From assembly GCA_934433135.1 (NCBI GenBank), contig CAKRZO010000002.1:62001-126000 (forward strand): a stretch of 64,000 bases of DNA, read 5' to 3'. The translations under genes and the position numbers were made by a program. Positions within the stretch are counted from its first letter, which is position 1; each line of letters starts with the position of its first letter. The notes under the pieces were generated by a model, which was not told the origin of the DNA, searched no databases, and saw nothing but the letters and a program-made list of their open reading frames with translations. The stretch comes from an uncultured Acetatifactor sp. (GTDB lineage: Bacteria > Bacillota > Clostridia > Lachnospirales > Lachnospiraceae). Of this stretch, positions 53,285-62,728 are shown piece after piece.

Positions 53285-54559
53285 ATGGCAGGAAAGAATT
53301 CCGGCATGGATATGAGAGATGTCAGGTGTTCCTTTTGTAATAAGCCCGAAAGTCAAGTACGCAAGATGATTGCGGGCCCTAACGGGATTTATATATGTGA
53401 TGAGTGTGTTGAAATCTGCGCGGATATACTGGATGAAGAACTGGAAGAAGAGGAAGTGCAGCAGGAGGCTCGTTCTGAGATTAATCTGCTGAAGCCGAGG
53501 GAAATAAAAGCATTTCTGGATGATTATGTAATTGGTCAGGAGGATGCGAAAAAGGTTCTGGCGGTTTCTGTGTATAATCATTATAAAAGAGTTATGGCAC
53601 CGAAGGAAAATGACGGTGTAGAATTACAGAAAAGTAATATTATCATGATAGGGCCTACCGGCTCCGGAAAAACTTATCTGGCACAGACACTTGCAAAGGT
53701 GATTAATGTTCCATTTGCGATAGCTGATGCAACCACATTGACCGAAGCGGGATATGTGGGAGAGGATGTAGAAAATATTCTTTTAAAGTTGATTCAGGCG
53801 GCAGATGGTGATATCAAAAGAGCACAGTTTGGGATAATCTATATTGATGAAATTGATAAGATTACCAAGAAAAGTGAAAACGTTTCTATTACCAGAGATG
53901 TATCCGGTGAAGGCGTTCAGCAGGCGCTTTTAAAAATTATAGAAGGAACTGTTGCAAGCGTACCGCCCCAGGGCGGAAGAAAGCATCCGCATCAGGAGCT
54001 TTTGAGCATTGATACAACAAATATTTTATTTATCTGCGGAGGCGCATTTGACGGGTTGGAGAAGATCGTGGAGTCCAGACTGGATAGAAAGTCCATTGGA
54101 TTCAATACGGAACTGGCACAGAAGAGCACAAAAGAAATCGGTGAGCTTCTGGCGGAAGTAACACCGCAGGATCTTGTTAAATTCGGTCTGATTCCGGAAT
54201 TTGTAGGACGTGTGCCGATTACAGTGTCCCTGGAAGGGCTGGACAGGGAAGCACTGATCCGAATCTTAAAAGAGCCGAAAAATGCATTGATCAAGCAGTA
54301 TCAGAAGCTTTTGGAGCTGGATCATGTAAACTTGAGCTTTGATGAAGAAGCAATCCAGGCGATTGCGGATAAGGCATTAGAGAGAAAGACGGGAGCAAGG
54401 GGATTGCGTTCCATTATGGAAACTATTTTGATGGATGTGATGTATCAGATTCCGTCAGACGAAACAGTGGAAGCCTGCGTGATAACGAAAGGCGCTGTAG
54501 ATGGGACCAGCGAACCGCTAGTGATTCATCGGGAACCGGTGAAGAGAAAAGCGAAATGA
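53285..54559 (+). CDS. clpX: ATP-dependent Clp protease ATP-binding subunit ClpX
   Basis: A 424-residue AAA+ unfoldase with the N-terminal four-cysteine zinc domain (CSFC...CDEC, about residues 12-40), Walker A GPTGSGKT, Walker B IIYIDEIDKI, the RKHPHQE (RKH) pore loop region and an IGF loop (KSIGFNTE) for docking on ClpP. I chose ATG 53285, six bases after GAGG; in-frame starts further upstream lie in the intergenic hairpin. Confidence 0.96.
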   Translation: MAGKNSGMDMRDVRCSFCNKPESQVRKMIAGPNGIYICDECVEICADILDEELEEEEVQQEARSEINLLKPREIKAFLDDYVIGQEDAKKVLAVSVYNHYKRVMAPKENDGVELQKSNIIMIGPTGSGKTYLAQTLAKVINVPFAIADATTLTEAGYVGEDVENILLKLIQAADGDIKRAQFGIIYIDEIDKITKKSENVSITRDVSGEGVQQALLKIIEGTVASVPPQGGRKHPHQELLSIDTTNILFICGGAFDGLEKIVESRLDRKSIGFNTELAQKSTKEIGELLAEVTPQDLVKFGLIPEFVGRVPITVSLEGLDREALIRILKEPKNALIKQYQKLLELDHVNLSFDEEAIQAIADKALERKTGARGLRSIMETILMDVMYQIPSDETVEACVITKGAVDGTSEPLVIHREPVKRKAK

Positions 54560-54570
54560 GGATGATAGAA

Positions 54571-54601
54571 ATGCCGCTGGTGAGAACCAGCGGCATTTTT
54601 T
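54571..54601 (+). terminator. Intrinsic terminator between clpX and lon
   Basis: A perfect 11-bp stem ATGCCGCTGGT and ACCAGCGGCAT with loop GAGA, followed by T residues. Confidence 0.93.
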
Positions 54602-54662
54602 CAACTAAGAATGATTTCGTTAAAGCAACCGGTCGCCGGAAAAAGAATTGAAAGAGAAAAGA

Positions 54663-57101
54663 ATGGAAGAGAAAAACAGAGAAATAAATAATATAGAAGC
54701 AAACAACAGAGAAGTAGATAAGAGAGAAGAAAGCAATGCAGAAGAGAAAGAGATGTCGGCGGTTGCACTGCGCGGACTTACGATTTTACCGGGAACGGTG
54801 ATTCATTTTGATTTAAACCGAAGCAAGTCCATTGCAGCCGTGCAGAAGGCATTGCAGGAGGACGGATTGGTTTTTCTGGTAACGCAGAAAAATCCGGATG
54901 AAGAAGAACCACAGCTTGAGGATTTATTCCGGGCAGGATGTGTGGCGAAGGTTAAGCAGGTCAGCAAGCTGCCGAATAACATTATCCGGGTTTTGGTAGA
55001 AGGCGTGTCCAGGGCTTTGCTTTTAGATCTGCTTACGGATGACGAAATGCTGAAGGTACGGGTGGAAGAAATGCCGGAAGAAGAATTCCACGGGGATGGT
55101 CTGCAGACAGAGAATGAACAGATTCGGAAGGAAGCCATGATCCGTCAGCTTGCCGAAATGTTTGGAGAATACGGAAAGTATTATCCCAAGGTGGGGCAAA
55201 ATGTGGTAAGACAGTTCCAGGTACAGAAAAACTTAGAAAAGCTGATTGACCTGATTGCCATGAATATGCCTGTGGATTATCAGGTCAGACAAAGAATTCT
55301 AGGGCTTTGCACCGTGCAGGAAAGATATGATTATCTGACGGAAGTGTTGCGTAAGGAGACGGAGATTGCAGGAATCAAGATGGAACTGTCCCAGAAAGTA
55401 AGGGAGAGGGTTGATAAACATCAGAAGGAGTATGTACTCAGAGAACAGCTTGCTTATATCCGGCATGAATTGGGAGAAGACGGCGAGTATTCCGATGCAG
55501 AACAGTTTGAAGAGCAGCTCCAGAAGCTGAAAGCTGGAAAAGAGGTAAAGGAGCGGATTCAAAAGGAAATTACAAGGCTTAAGAATCTGAATCCCGGAAG
55601 CAGCGAGTATTCCGTGGAAAGGGCGCATCTGGAAACCTTGCTGGAAATGCCCTGGGATAAGGCTTCCAGGGATACGCTGGATCTGGAGAGAGCGGAGCAG
55701 ATTCTGGAGAAAGAGCATTACGGGCTGGAACAGGTCAAAGAAAGAATTCTGGAATTTCTCGCGGTAAGGATCTTAAACCGACATGGACAAAGTCCCATTA
55801 TCTGCCTGGTAGGACCTCCCGGAACCGGTAAAACCTCTATTGCAGCCAGTGTGGCGGAGGCCCTGCATAAAAAGTACATTCGTATCAGCTTAGGAGGCGT
55901 AAGAGACGAAGCAGAAATAAGGGGACACCGCAAAACCTATATCGGAGCCATGCCGGGAAGAATTGCCACCGCACTCAGGCAGGCCGGGGTAAAGAATCCG
56001 CTGATGCTCTTAGATGAGATCGATAAGGTAAGCAATGATTATAAGTCCGATACGGCTTCCGCCCTTCTGGAAGTGCTGGATGGGGAGCAGAATCATCATT
56101 TCCGGGATCATTACATCGAAATACCCATTGATTTATCGGAAGTGTTATTCATTGCAACCGCCAATTCCACGGCAACGATCCCGGGACCGCTGCTGGATCG
56201 TATGGAGCTGATTGAAGTCAACAGCTATACGGAAAATGAGAAGTTTCATATTGCCAGAAGACATCTGATTGCCAAACAATGGGAAAAGAACGGGTTAAGT
56301 GAAGAGCAGCTGACGATCAGTGACAATGCTTTGCGTAAACTGATTGACGGTTATACCAGAGAGGCAGGCGTCAGGGATCTGGAACGAAAGCTCGGCGAGA
56401 TCTGCAGAAAGGCAGCCAGAGAGTTCTTAAAGCCGGGAAAGCAGGGCAGACCGATTCAGATTACGGAAAAAAATCTGCCGGACTATCTGGGAAATGTAAA
56501 ATATACCAGAGACAAAAAGAATGAAACCGATCAGGTGGGCATTGTCAGAGGACTTGCCTGGACCAGCGTCGGCGGTGAAACTCTTCAGGTGGAGGTCAAT
56601 ATGATGCCCGGAAAGGGAGAAATCGAGTTGACCGGACAAATGGGCGATGTCATGAAGGAATCGGCTTTGATCGGCATGAGTTATGTCCGTTCGGTGGGAC
56701 CGAAATACCATATAGATGAAGAAATTTTTGCCAAAAATGATTTTCATATTCATATTCCGGAGGGTGCGGTTCCCAAAGACGGTCCCAGCGCCGGGATTAC
56801 CATGGCAACGGCATTGATTTCCGCCATTACGGGAATTCCGGTTCATGCAGATGTTGCCATGACGGGGGAAAATACCCTCAGAGGACGGGTATTGCCGATC
56901 GGCGGACTGAAAGAGAAGCTTTTGGCTGCCCGGATGGCAGGAATGCGTAAAGTGTTGGTGCCGGAGGAGAACCGAAAAGATGTGGAAGAGATCTCCCGGG
57001 AAATCAAGGGCGGTATGGAAATTGTCTTTGTAAAAGACATGGAACAGGTACTGGAACACGCTCTGGTAAAGAGTAATAACTTGGAATGGAGATTAGCATG
57101 A
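54663..57101 (+). CDS. lon: ATP-dependent protease Lon
   Basis: An 812-residue LonA: N-terminal substrate domain (about 35-235), coiled coil, AAA+ module (GPPGTGKTS; LLDEIDKV), and the protease domain with catalytic S709 (KDGPSAGIT) and a downstream Lys in GGLKEKLLAA. The first 30 residues are a polar Glu/Asn/Lys-rich extension; ATG 54753 (MSAVALRGL) would give the textbook start, but neither start has a strong binding site. A terminator precedes the gene, yet no clear promoter is visible. Its stop overlaps the ysxC start (ATGA). Confidence 0.94.
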   Translation: MEEKNREINNIEANNREVDKREESNAEEKEMSAVALRGLTILPGTVIHFDLNRSKSIAAVQKALQEDGLVFLVTQKNPDEEEPQLEDLFRAGCVAKVKQVSKLPNNIIRVLVEGVSRALLLDLLTDDEMLKVRVEEMPEEEFHGDGLQTENEQIRKEAMIRQLAEMFGEYGKYYPKVGQNVVRQFQVQKNLEKLIDLIAMNMPVDYQVRQRILGLCTVQERYDYLTEVLRKETEIAGIKMELSQKVRERVDKHQKEYVLREQLAYIRHELGEDGEYSDAEQFEEQLQKLKAGKEVKERIQKEITRLKNLNPGSSEYSVERAHLETLLEMPWDKASRDTLDLERAEQILEKEHYGLEQVKERILEFLAVRILNRHGQSPIICLVGPPGTGKTSIAASVAEALHKKYIRISLGGVRDEAEIRGHRKTYIGAMPGRIATALRQAGVKNPLMLLDEIDKVSNDYKSDTASALLEVLDGEQNHHFRDHYIEIPIDLSEVLFIATANSTATIPGPLLDRMELIEVNSYTENEKFHIARRHLIAKQWEKNGLSEEQLTISDNALRKLIDGYTREAGVRDLERKLGEICRKAAREFLKPGKQGRPIQITEKNLPDYLGNVKYTRDKKNETDQVGIVRGLAWTSVGGETLQVEVNMMPGKGEIELTGQMGDVMKESALIGMSYVRSVGPKYHIDEEIFAKNDFHIHIPEGAVPKDGPSAGITMATALISAITGIPVHADVAMTGENTLRGRVLPIGGLKEKLLAARMAGMRKVLVPEENRKDVEEISREIKGGMEIVFVKDMEQVLEHALVKSNNLEWRLA

Positions 57102-57685
57102 TTATCAAACAGGTGAGTCTGGAGACTGTATGCGGGATTACCAGCAAACTTCCGCAGTCCGCGCATCCGGAAGTGGCATTTGCCGGTAAGAGCAATGTGG
57201 GGAAATCTTCCTTGATCAATGTTTTAATGAACCGTAAATCACTGGCGCGTACCAGCGCACAGCCCGGAAAAACCCAGACAATTAATTTTTATAATGTGAA
57301 CGACGAACTTTATCTGGTGGATCTTCCGGGGTATGGCTATGCCAGAGCTAACGAAGAGATCAAAGCCAAGTGGGGAAAAATGATTGAGCGGTATCTGCAT
57401 GGTTCGAAGCAGCTGAAACAGGTGTTTTTGTTGATTGATATCCGGCATGAACCTTCTAAGGATGACAGACTGATGTATGACTGGATTGTAAATCAGGGAT
57501 ACGCTCCGATTATTATCGCAACCAAGCTGGATAAGATCAACCGCAGCCAGATTGCAAAGCAGGTCAAAATGATCCGGGAAGTCCTGGGTACTCCGAAAGA
57601 GACGGTTGTCATTCCTTTTTCGGCGCAGACCAGACAGGGAAGAGACGAAATATATCAGATCCTGGATGATATTCTGAACTGTTAA
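57098..57685 (+). CDS. ysxC: Ribosome biogenesis GTPase YsxC/EngB
   Basis: A 195-residue TRAFAC GTPase needed for 50S assembly: G1 GKSNVGKSS, G2 region around RTSAQPGKTQ, G3 DLPGYG, G4 TKLDK, G5 SAQTRQG. ATG 57098 shares ATGA with the lon stop and follows GGAG, so I prefer it to ATG 57086. lon-ysxC is a conserved gene pair. Confidence 0.95.
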   Translation: MIIKQVSLETVCGITSKLPQSAHPEVAFAGKSNVGKSSLINVLMNRKSLARTSAQPGKTQTINFYNVNDELYLVDLPGYGYARANEEIKAKWGKMIERYLHGSKQLKQVFLLIDIRHEPSKDDRLMYDWIVNQGYAPIIIATKLDKINRSQIAKQVKMIREVLGTPKETVVIPFSAQTRQGRDEIYQILDDILNC

Positions 57686-57707
57686 TCCGGAAGGAATGGG
57701 GAGGAAA

Positions 57708-58862
57708 ATGAACAGAAAATACGGGAAAGCTCTTCTGAATTTAGGGATTGCACTGATTGGTGTTTTACTGGCATTGCTTCTTTTGCCAAGATTACTGGTA
57801 TATTTTCTGCCATTTGTCGTCGGGTGGATCATTGCAGCAATTGCCAGTCCTTTTGTTCGTTTTTTTGAAGAGAAGGTAAAGATTAAGAGAAAAGCAGGCA
57901 GTGCCTTTGTGATTGTAGCGGTAATTGCTTTCGTGGTTTTAATTCTCTATTTGATCTGTGTGGTGCTGGTACAGGAAACGGCAAGCCTTATTGAAGCACT
58001 TCCGGACATGTGGGAAAGTGCAGAGGACGATTTTGAGCAGATCGGACAGAGGCTGAGCGTCATTTTAAAGAAGCTGCCGGGCGGGATGCAGAATACGATA
58101 GACGGTATCGGCAACGATATGAATACGTATGTCGGTGACCTTCTCGGTAAATTGAGTTCTCCTACCATTGCGGCAGTGGGCAGTTTTGCAAAAAGACTGC
58201 CGTCCGTGATCGTCGGAGTGATTATGGCGCTTTTGTCCGCCTATTTTTTCGTTGCCGATAAAAAGAATATTCAAAAATGGCTTCAAAACCATACCCCGGG
58301 AGTATTTCAGAAATGGTTTTCCATGATCCGGGGAAGTTTTATGATGGCGGTAGGAGGCTATCTGAAGGCACAGCTGAAAATCGAATTCTGGATGTACTTA
58401 TTTCTGGTGATCGGGTTAAGCGTTCTAAAGGTTAATTATGCTTTGCTGATTGCCCTCGGAATTGCGGTGCTGGATTTCCTGCCTTTCTTCGGAACAGGGA
58501 CAATCATGGTGCCCTGGGCGGTTATCAAAATTCTGAGTGCAGACTATAAGATGGCAATCGGCCTTTTGATCCTATGGGGGATAGGACAGCTGGGAAGACA
58601 GTTGATTCAGCCGAAAATTGTAGGAGATTCCGTAGGAATGGAACCGCTGCCCACATTGTTTTTACTTTACATCGGTTATAAAACGGGCGGTGTGCTCGGC
58701 ATGGTATTAGCGGTTCCTATAAGCTTGATCGTGTACGCGCTTTATACGGAAGGTGCTTTTATAACGACTACAAGGAGCATTCGCATTCTTGCGGAGGGCA
58801 TTAACCGCTTCCGAAAGCTGGAACCGGAGGAGCCGGAAAGCGATGGATCAGGAAAAACGTAA
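57708..58862 (+). CDS. AI-2E/YtvI-family membrane protein
   Basis: A 384-residue integral membrane protein with about seven to eight helices and the PF01594-type C-terminal half (LPFFGTGTIMVPWAVI, then QPKIVGDSVGMEPLPTLFLLYIGYKTGGVLGM). The same family includes AI-2 exporters, antiporters and the sporulation protein YtvI; the last is most usual in Clostridia, but the role cannot be fixed here. ATG 57708 follows GGGGAGGAAA. The stop codon is overlapped by family A repeat copy 4. Confidence 0.85.
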   Translation: MNRKYGKALLNLGIALIGVLLALLLLPRLLVYFLPFVVGWIIAAIASPFVRFFEEKVKIKRKAGSAFVIVAVIAFVVLILYLICVVLVQETASLIEALPDMWESAEDDFEQIGQRLSVILKKLPGGMQNTIDGIGNDMNTYVGDLLGKLSSPTIAAVGSFAKRLPSVIVGVIMALLSAYFFVADKKNIQKWLQNHTPGVFQKWFSMIRGSFMMAVGGYLKAQLKIEFWMYLFLVIGLSVLKVNYALLIALGIAVLDFLPFFGTGTIMVPWAVIKILSADYKMAIGLLILWGIGQLGRQLIQPKIVGDSVGMEPLPTLFLLYIGYKTGGVLGMVLAVPISLIVYALYTEGAFITTTRSIRILAEGINRFRKLEPEEPESDGSGKT

Positions 58863-59019
58863 CAGTTCAGACGCGCCATTCGCAAAATTTTCTGCATGCT
58901 TTGCAGCTATTTGTCGCATCTGTAGGATGCGATGCTCATATAACTTGGCGCTTAAGCTCAGACAGATTTTCATGCAAGCATGAAATCTGTCTGTATGAAT
59001 GATTGTCTGAACTGTTACG
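58858..59019. repeat. Repeat family A, copy 4 (162 bp)
   Basis: A 15-bp perfect terminal inverted repeat CGTAACAGTTCAGAC/GTCTGAACTGTTACG overlaps the upstream stop codon. Internal hairpins: TCGCATCT/AGGATGCGA and CAGACAGATTT-CATGC with GCATG-AAATCTGTCTG. The latter pairs through different bases than the equivalent stem of copy 1. Confidence 0.9.
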
Positions 59020-59043
59020 AAAAATTATAGAAAAGGAGAGAAC

Positions 59044-59793
59044 ATGCGGAATATCAAACTGCTGATACAATATGAAGGAACCCGGTATCAGGGGTGGCAG
59101 AGACAGGAAAATTCAGATAATACCATACAGGGAAAGATGGAAAAGCTGTTAAGCATGATGTGCGGGGAAAAAATCGAGCTGCAGGGCAGCGGAAGAACCG
59201 ATGCAGGAGTGCATGCTGCCGGTCAGGTCGCCAATTTTTATACCAATTCGACGATGACCAAAGAAGAGATGCTTTCCTATATCAACGAATATCTGCCTAA
59301 GGACATTGCGGTCATCGGAATTGAGGAAGTGGGGGAACGCTTCCACAGCCGACTGCATGCAAAAGGAAAGTGTTACGTTTATCGTGTGATAAACAGCTCC
59401 TGTCCGGATGTGTTTTGGAGACGGTTTGCATTGGAATTTCCGGAGAAACTTGACCTGGAAGCCATGAGGGAAGCTGCGGATCTGCTGTGCGGGGAACATG
59501 ACTTCCGTTCTTTTACTTCTGCAGGAAGAGTCAAAAAATCGACTGTGCGCCGGGTGGACGCAATCCGGATTGAAAAAAAAGAGAATCTGGTTACTTTTAC
59601 GTTTCATGGGAACGGTTTTTTGTACCATATGGTACGGATTATGATGGGAACGCTTCTGGAGGTGGGAACCGGAAAGCGTGATCCGCAGTCTGTTTTGGAA
59701 ATCCTTCGGGCAAAGGATCGTCAGAAGGCAGGCTATCTCGTACCGGCCAAAGGACTGATGCTGGAAAAAGTATTCTATGACACAGGGAATTGA
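59044..59793 (+). CDS. truA: tRNA pseudouridine(38-40) synthase
   Basis: A 249-residue TruA with the catalytic aspartate D53 in GSGRTDAGVHA, and the conserved NGFLYHMVRIMMGTLLEVGTGKR near the C-terminus. It modifies positions 38-40 of the tRNA anticodon arm. The gene lies between family A repeat copy 4 and a terminator that begins inside its stop codon. Confidence 0.96.
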   Translation: MRNIKLLIQYEGTRYQGWQRQENSDNTIQGKMEKLLSMMCGEKIELQGSGRTDAGVHAAGQVANFYTNSTMTKEEMLSYINEYLPKDIAVIGIEEVGERFHSRLHAKGKCYVYRVINSSCPDVFWRRFALEFPEKLDLEAMREAADLLCGEHDFRSFTSAGRVKKSTVRRVDAIRIEKKENLVTFTFHGNGFLYHMVRIMMGTLLEVGTGKRDPQSVLEILRAKDRQKAGYLVPAKGLMLEKVFYDTGN

Positions 59794-59817
59794 ATCCTGC
59801 AAGCAGGATTCTTATTT
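59792..59817 (+). terminator. Intrinsic terminator after truA
   Basis: GAATCCTGC and GCAGGATTC form a perfect 9-bp stem around AA, followed by TTATTTT; the stem starts in the truA stop codon. Confidence 0.88.
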
Positions 59818-59991
59818 TAAAATAATTTTTAGGGAAAATGAAACATTTTCAGGAGGAATGCAGACTATTAGGGTAGATAGTGAAAAAAATATGAAATTGA
59901 TGCAAATCTGAAACAAATTCGTTGTATCATTTGCTTGAAAGAGTGAATTATCATAAGGGATAAGATATTTTAACAGAGAGGAGAGAGCATA

Positions 59992-60702
59992 ATGAACAAT
60001 ACCACGGAGAAGAACATTCTGGTATACAACAACCATACCGGAATCGTGAAGACTATGGAACCTTTATTTGCGGGGGAAGGATTCCATGTTATGGTGGCAG
60101 AGGAGTTTGAGGAAATGCTGAATAAGCTGAAAACGCAGAATATCCATCTGCTTCTTACCGATGTGAATATTGCCGGAAAAGGTCTGGTAAAAGGAATAGA
60201 GATTATAGCGCAGATCAGGAAACAAAGCAGCGTGCCGATTATGGTGGTTTCGGCCAATGGGGGGGAAAACGCAAAAATCATGGCTTTGAATGCAGGAGCA
60301 GATGATTATGTGACCATTGGCTGCAGTCCGCTGGAAATCCTGGCAAGAATCAAGTCCCAGCTGCGCAGATATACACAGTTAGTAAGCGTATGTGCCAATA
60401 TTGACCGGATTTACCGGGTGGGAGAGCTGATTATTGATGATACCCGCCGGAAAGTTTCCGTAGACGGAAAAGATGTAAAACTGACGCCTATTGAGTATAA
60501 GATACTCAGACTGCTGGTACAGGAAAGAGGAAAGGTATTGTCCATTACCCAGATTTATGAATCCATCTGGCATATGCAGGCGATTGGCGCCGATAATACC
60601 ATTGCGGTTCATATCAGGCACATTCGGGAAAAGATAGAAAGGAATCCCAAGGATCCTCATTACCTGAAAGTGGTATGGGGAACTGGATATAAGGTAGGTT
60701 AA
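59992..60702 (+). CDS. OmpR-type response regulator with degenerate receiver
   Basis: A 236-residue protein: receiver domain (about 7-125) and a winged-helix DNA-binding domain (about 138-236, VDGKDVKLTPIEYKILRLL). The acidic pair that binds magnesium is replaced by asparagines (YNN, N13-N14), and the invariant lysine by isoleucine (YVTIG, I109); D57 and S87 remain. Phosphorylation by a kinase is therefore doubtful. No histidine kinase is adjacent. It precedes a TraX gene by 19 bp. Confidence 0.85.
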   Translation: MNNTTEKNILVYNNHTGIVKTMEPLFAGEGFHVMVAEEFEEMLNKLKTQNIHLLLTDVNIAGKGLVKGIEIIAQIRKQSSVPIMVVSANGGENAKIMALNAGADDYVTIGCSPLEILARIKSQLRRYTQLVSVCANIDRIYRVGELIIDDTRRKVSVDGKDVKLTPIEYKILRLLVQERGKVLSITQIYESIWHMQAIGADNTIAVHIRHIREKIERNPKDPHYLKVVWGTGYKVG

Positions 60703-60721
60703 TGAGAAAAGAGGATAAAAA

Positions 60722-61483
60722 GTGAATGGAAAAAGCAGAATGGGTATCAGCAACAGTACACTGAAGCTGATAGCCATTTCTTCCATGTTTGTGGATCATT
60801 TTGCATTGATCCTTTATTATCGCTACTGCATTTCGGTACATAGCTTTTCCGGAGAACAGTATGACGCCTATTGTATTATGCGCCTGATTATAGGGCGGAT
60901 TGCATTCCCGATCTTTTGTTTTTTGCTGACAGAAGGATTTTTACGAACTTCCGATCTTGGAAAGTATCTTTTGAGGATGGGAATCTTTGCATTGGTATCC
61001 GAGGTTCCGTTTGATCTGGCAGTGCATCTGAAAGTATGGGAGCCGAAAGGCCAGAATGTTTTCTTTACACTATTTCTGGGGCTGTTGATGATGACGGTTT
61101 TGCAGAAGATATCCGGTACGGTAAAGACAAAGTGGCTGAAAATAGAAGCTATGACGGCTGCTTCGGCATTTTTTATCGCAGCAGCGCAGTTTTTACGAAC
61201 GGACTACGGCGGATACGGTATCTGCCTGATCCTGGCATTTTATCTTTTTCAACAGGATAAAAAGTACCAGATGCTTGCAGCAGGCGTTGCCATGGTGGCC
61301 GGAGACTTTTTGTGGGGAATGCACGGCAACCAGTTTATGGCGCTGCTGTCCCTTATTCCGATCAGCTTCTACCATGGAAGAAAAGGATTCGGAGGAAAGA
61401 CCGGAAAGTACTTTGCCTATCTCTTTTATCCTCTTCATCTGTTGCTTCTATGGTGGCTCGGAAGCAGGATGCAGCTGTACTGA
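60722..61483 (+). CDS. TraX-family membrane protein
   Basis: A 253-residue integral membrane protein with about eight helices; the opening LKLIAISSMFVDHFALILYY and the C-terminal GKYFAYLFYPLHLLLLWWLG fit the TraX family (PF05857-like), named after a pilin acetyltransferase of F plasmids. An acyltransferase role is a family inference. The start is GTG 60722 after AGAGGAT; ATG 60740 is an alternative. Probably cotranscribed with the response regulator. Confidence 0.83.
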   Translation: MNGKSRMGISNSTLKLIAISSMFVDHFALILYYRYCISVHSFSGEQYDAYCIMRLIIGRIAFPIFCFLLTEGFLRTSDLGKYLLRMGIFALVSEVPFDLAVHLKVWEPKGQNVFFTLFLGLLMMTVLQKISGTVKTKWLKIEAMTAASAFFIAAAQFLRTDYGGYGICLILAFYLFQQDKKYQMLAAGVAMVAGDFLWGMHGNQFMALLSLIPISFYHGRKGFGGKTGKYFAYLFYPLHLLLLWWLGSRMQLY

Positions 61484-61543
61484 TTGCAAGAAGATCACTT
61501 ATTTTAATTGTGATTTGGTGAAACAGGCAGAAAGGTTTTAAGG

Positions 61544-62307
61544 GTGATAGTTATTTATGAAAAAGTTACTTTTTCTTTATTTGCTGTCTTAGTTGTTCCT
61601 GTTTTTTGTTCTGTTACAAAAAGGCTTCTGCCCAATGCTGATTCTGCGGATTTGTTTGTTCTTATACTATATCCGCTCTTAGCTTTATGGTGTTTGCGTT
61701 ATCTTTGGAAAAAAAGCTCAACCATAGGGATTTGTTGCTTGCATTAGTTATAGGAGCTGTTGCAGTGACTAATACGATACCGGTGAATTACATTGGTATT
61801 GTTGTCGGTTTATCTATTGCCTGCATTTTTTGGGCTTGCAGAGATATTTTTCGAGAGCAGCAGTGTTCTTTTGTATGGGTAAGAACAGACATTAAATCGA
61901 ATTTAATAATACTGGGAAGTATTTCACTGTTTTATGTTTTTATCTTTTTTACACAGCCTAGAGGAACGTTTGGATTTTACCCCATCTTTATACTTACTGC
62001 ATGGGCACCGGCTCTTTCCGAAGAACTGATATTTAGAGTTTTTCTTCCTGCAAAGATATTCAGGTTATTTAAACTTGAAGACAATATAGGAAATAGGGTG
62101 TGGGTATTTATTATATTAACGATTCCTTTTGCATTGCTGCATTGCACAGAATTGCTTGCAGCAAATGAAGTCTCAGAAACGATCAGACGATGTTATACAG
62201 TTGCAGTGAATACGTTAATTCATGCGATTCTGGTAAGAAAGTGCGGTTTTTTTTATGGCGCATATGCCCATGCACTCACTGATTTTTTAGCTTTTAGTTT
62301 AAATTAA
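61544..62307 (+). pseudogene. CPBP-family intramembrane metalloprotease, frameshifted
   Basis: Two overlapping frames together encode a CPBP (Rce1/Abi-type) protease. The first (GTG 61544 to 61747) supplies the N-terminal helices; the second (about 61710 to 62307) supplies the catalytic part with EELIFR, FALLHC and the AHALTDF motif. They join in phase if one A is added to the A7 run at 61710-61716 (giving WKKKLNHRD), so a one-base deletion or assembly error is likely. An internal ATG at 61687 could still give a 206-residue protein with all three motifs. The DNA is AT-rich (about 30% GC in one line counted by hand), suggesting transfer. Confidence 0.7.
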
Positions 62308-62309
62308 GA

Positions 62310-62334
62310 AACCCGGGGTTCATAACCCCGGGTT
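62310..62334. terminator. Bidirectional terminator between CPBP gene and cspA
   Basis: A perfect 11-bp stem AACCCGGGGTT and AACCCCGGGTT around CAT; T residues follow on both strands. It serves the convergent genes on each side. Confidence 0.9.
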
Positions 62335-62352
62335 TTCATTAGCAACTGTCTA

Positions 62353-62568
62353 TTAAGCTACAACAGTAACGTTGGTAGCACGAACCTTGCTGCTGTTCTG
62401 AGGATCACATTCGGTATCGAAAGTAACCTTCTGGCCTTCTTCCAAAGACTTGAATCCCTGTGCATTGATAGCGGAGAAATGTACGAATACTTCTTCACCG
62501 GTTGCATCGTTGGTGATAAATCCATAACCCTTGGAAGCGTTGAACCACTTAACAGTACCTTTATTCAT
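62353..62568 (-). CDS. cspA: Cold-shock protein
   Basis: A 71-residue single OB-fold RNA/DNA-binding protein with RNP1 KGYGFI and RNP2 VFVHF. The length is slightly above the usual 65-67. A perfect AAGGAGGTAC binding site precedes the ATG. It is expressed on the minus strand from a consensus promoter at 62729-62758, with a leader of about 155 nt holding a terminator-like hairpin and a second small hairpin CGGGC-GATT-GCCCG (62594-62607). Confidence 0.95.
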   Translation of the reverse strand: MNKGTVKWFNASKGYGFITNDATGEEVFVHFSAINAQGFKSLEEGQKVTFDTECDPQNSSKVRATNVTVVA

Positions 62569-62635
62569 GATAAAGTACCTCCTTTTTTAAATCCGGGCGA
62601 TTGCCCGCTTATTTTGTAATTCTAGAACGTAGGAC

Positions 62636-62697
62636 AAAAAAATCACATATTTTTGTAAACCATCATTAAAAGAACAATGCCTTACAAAAATATGTGA
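62636..62697 (-). promoter_or_regulatory. Hairpin plus U7 attenuator in the cspA leader
   Basis: Perfect 16-bp arms at 62643-62658 and 62682-62697 with a 23-base loop; on the minus strand seven T residues follow (62642-62636). It sits after the promoter and before the ribosome binding site, so it can terminate the leader transcript. Confidence 0.75.
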
Positions 62698-62728
62698 GAT
62701 CAATGACTTTCATTTAGAATACAGCATG

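Noticed and set aside
59830..59895. Tiny ORF after AGGAGG downstream of truA (ATG CAG ACT ...)
   Set aside because: The binding site is only one base from the ATG and the product would be 17 residues; no conservation evidence.
61700..61747. Programmed -1 frameshift in the CPBP gene
   Set aside because: The A7 run is read as G AAA AAA in the upstream frame, a poor slippery site, and I see no downstream pseudoknot; a simple one-base indel explains the data better.
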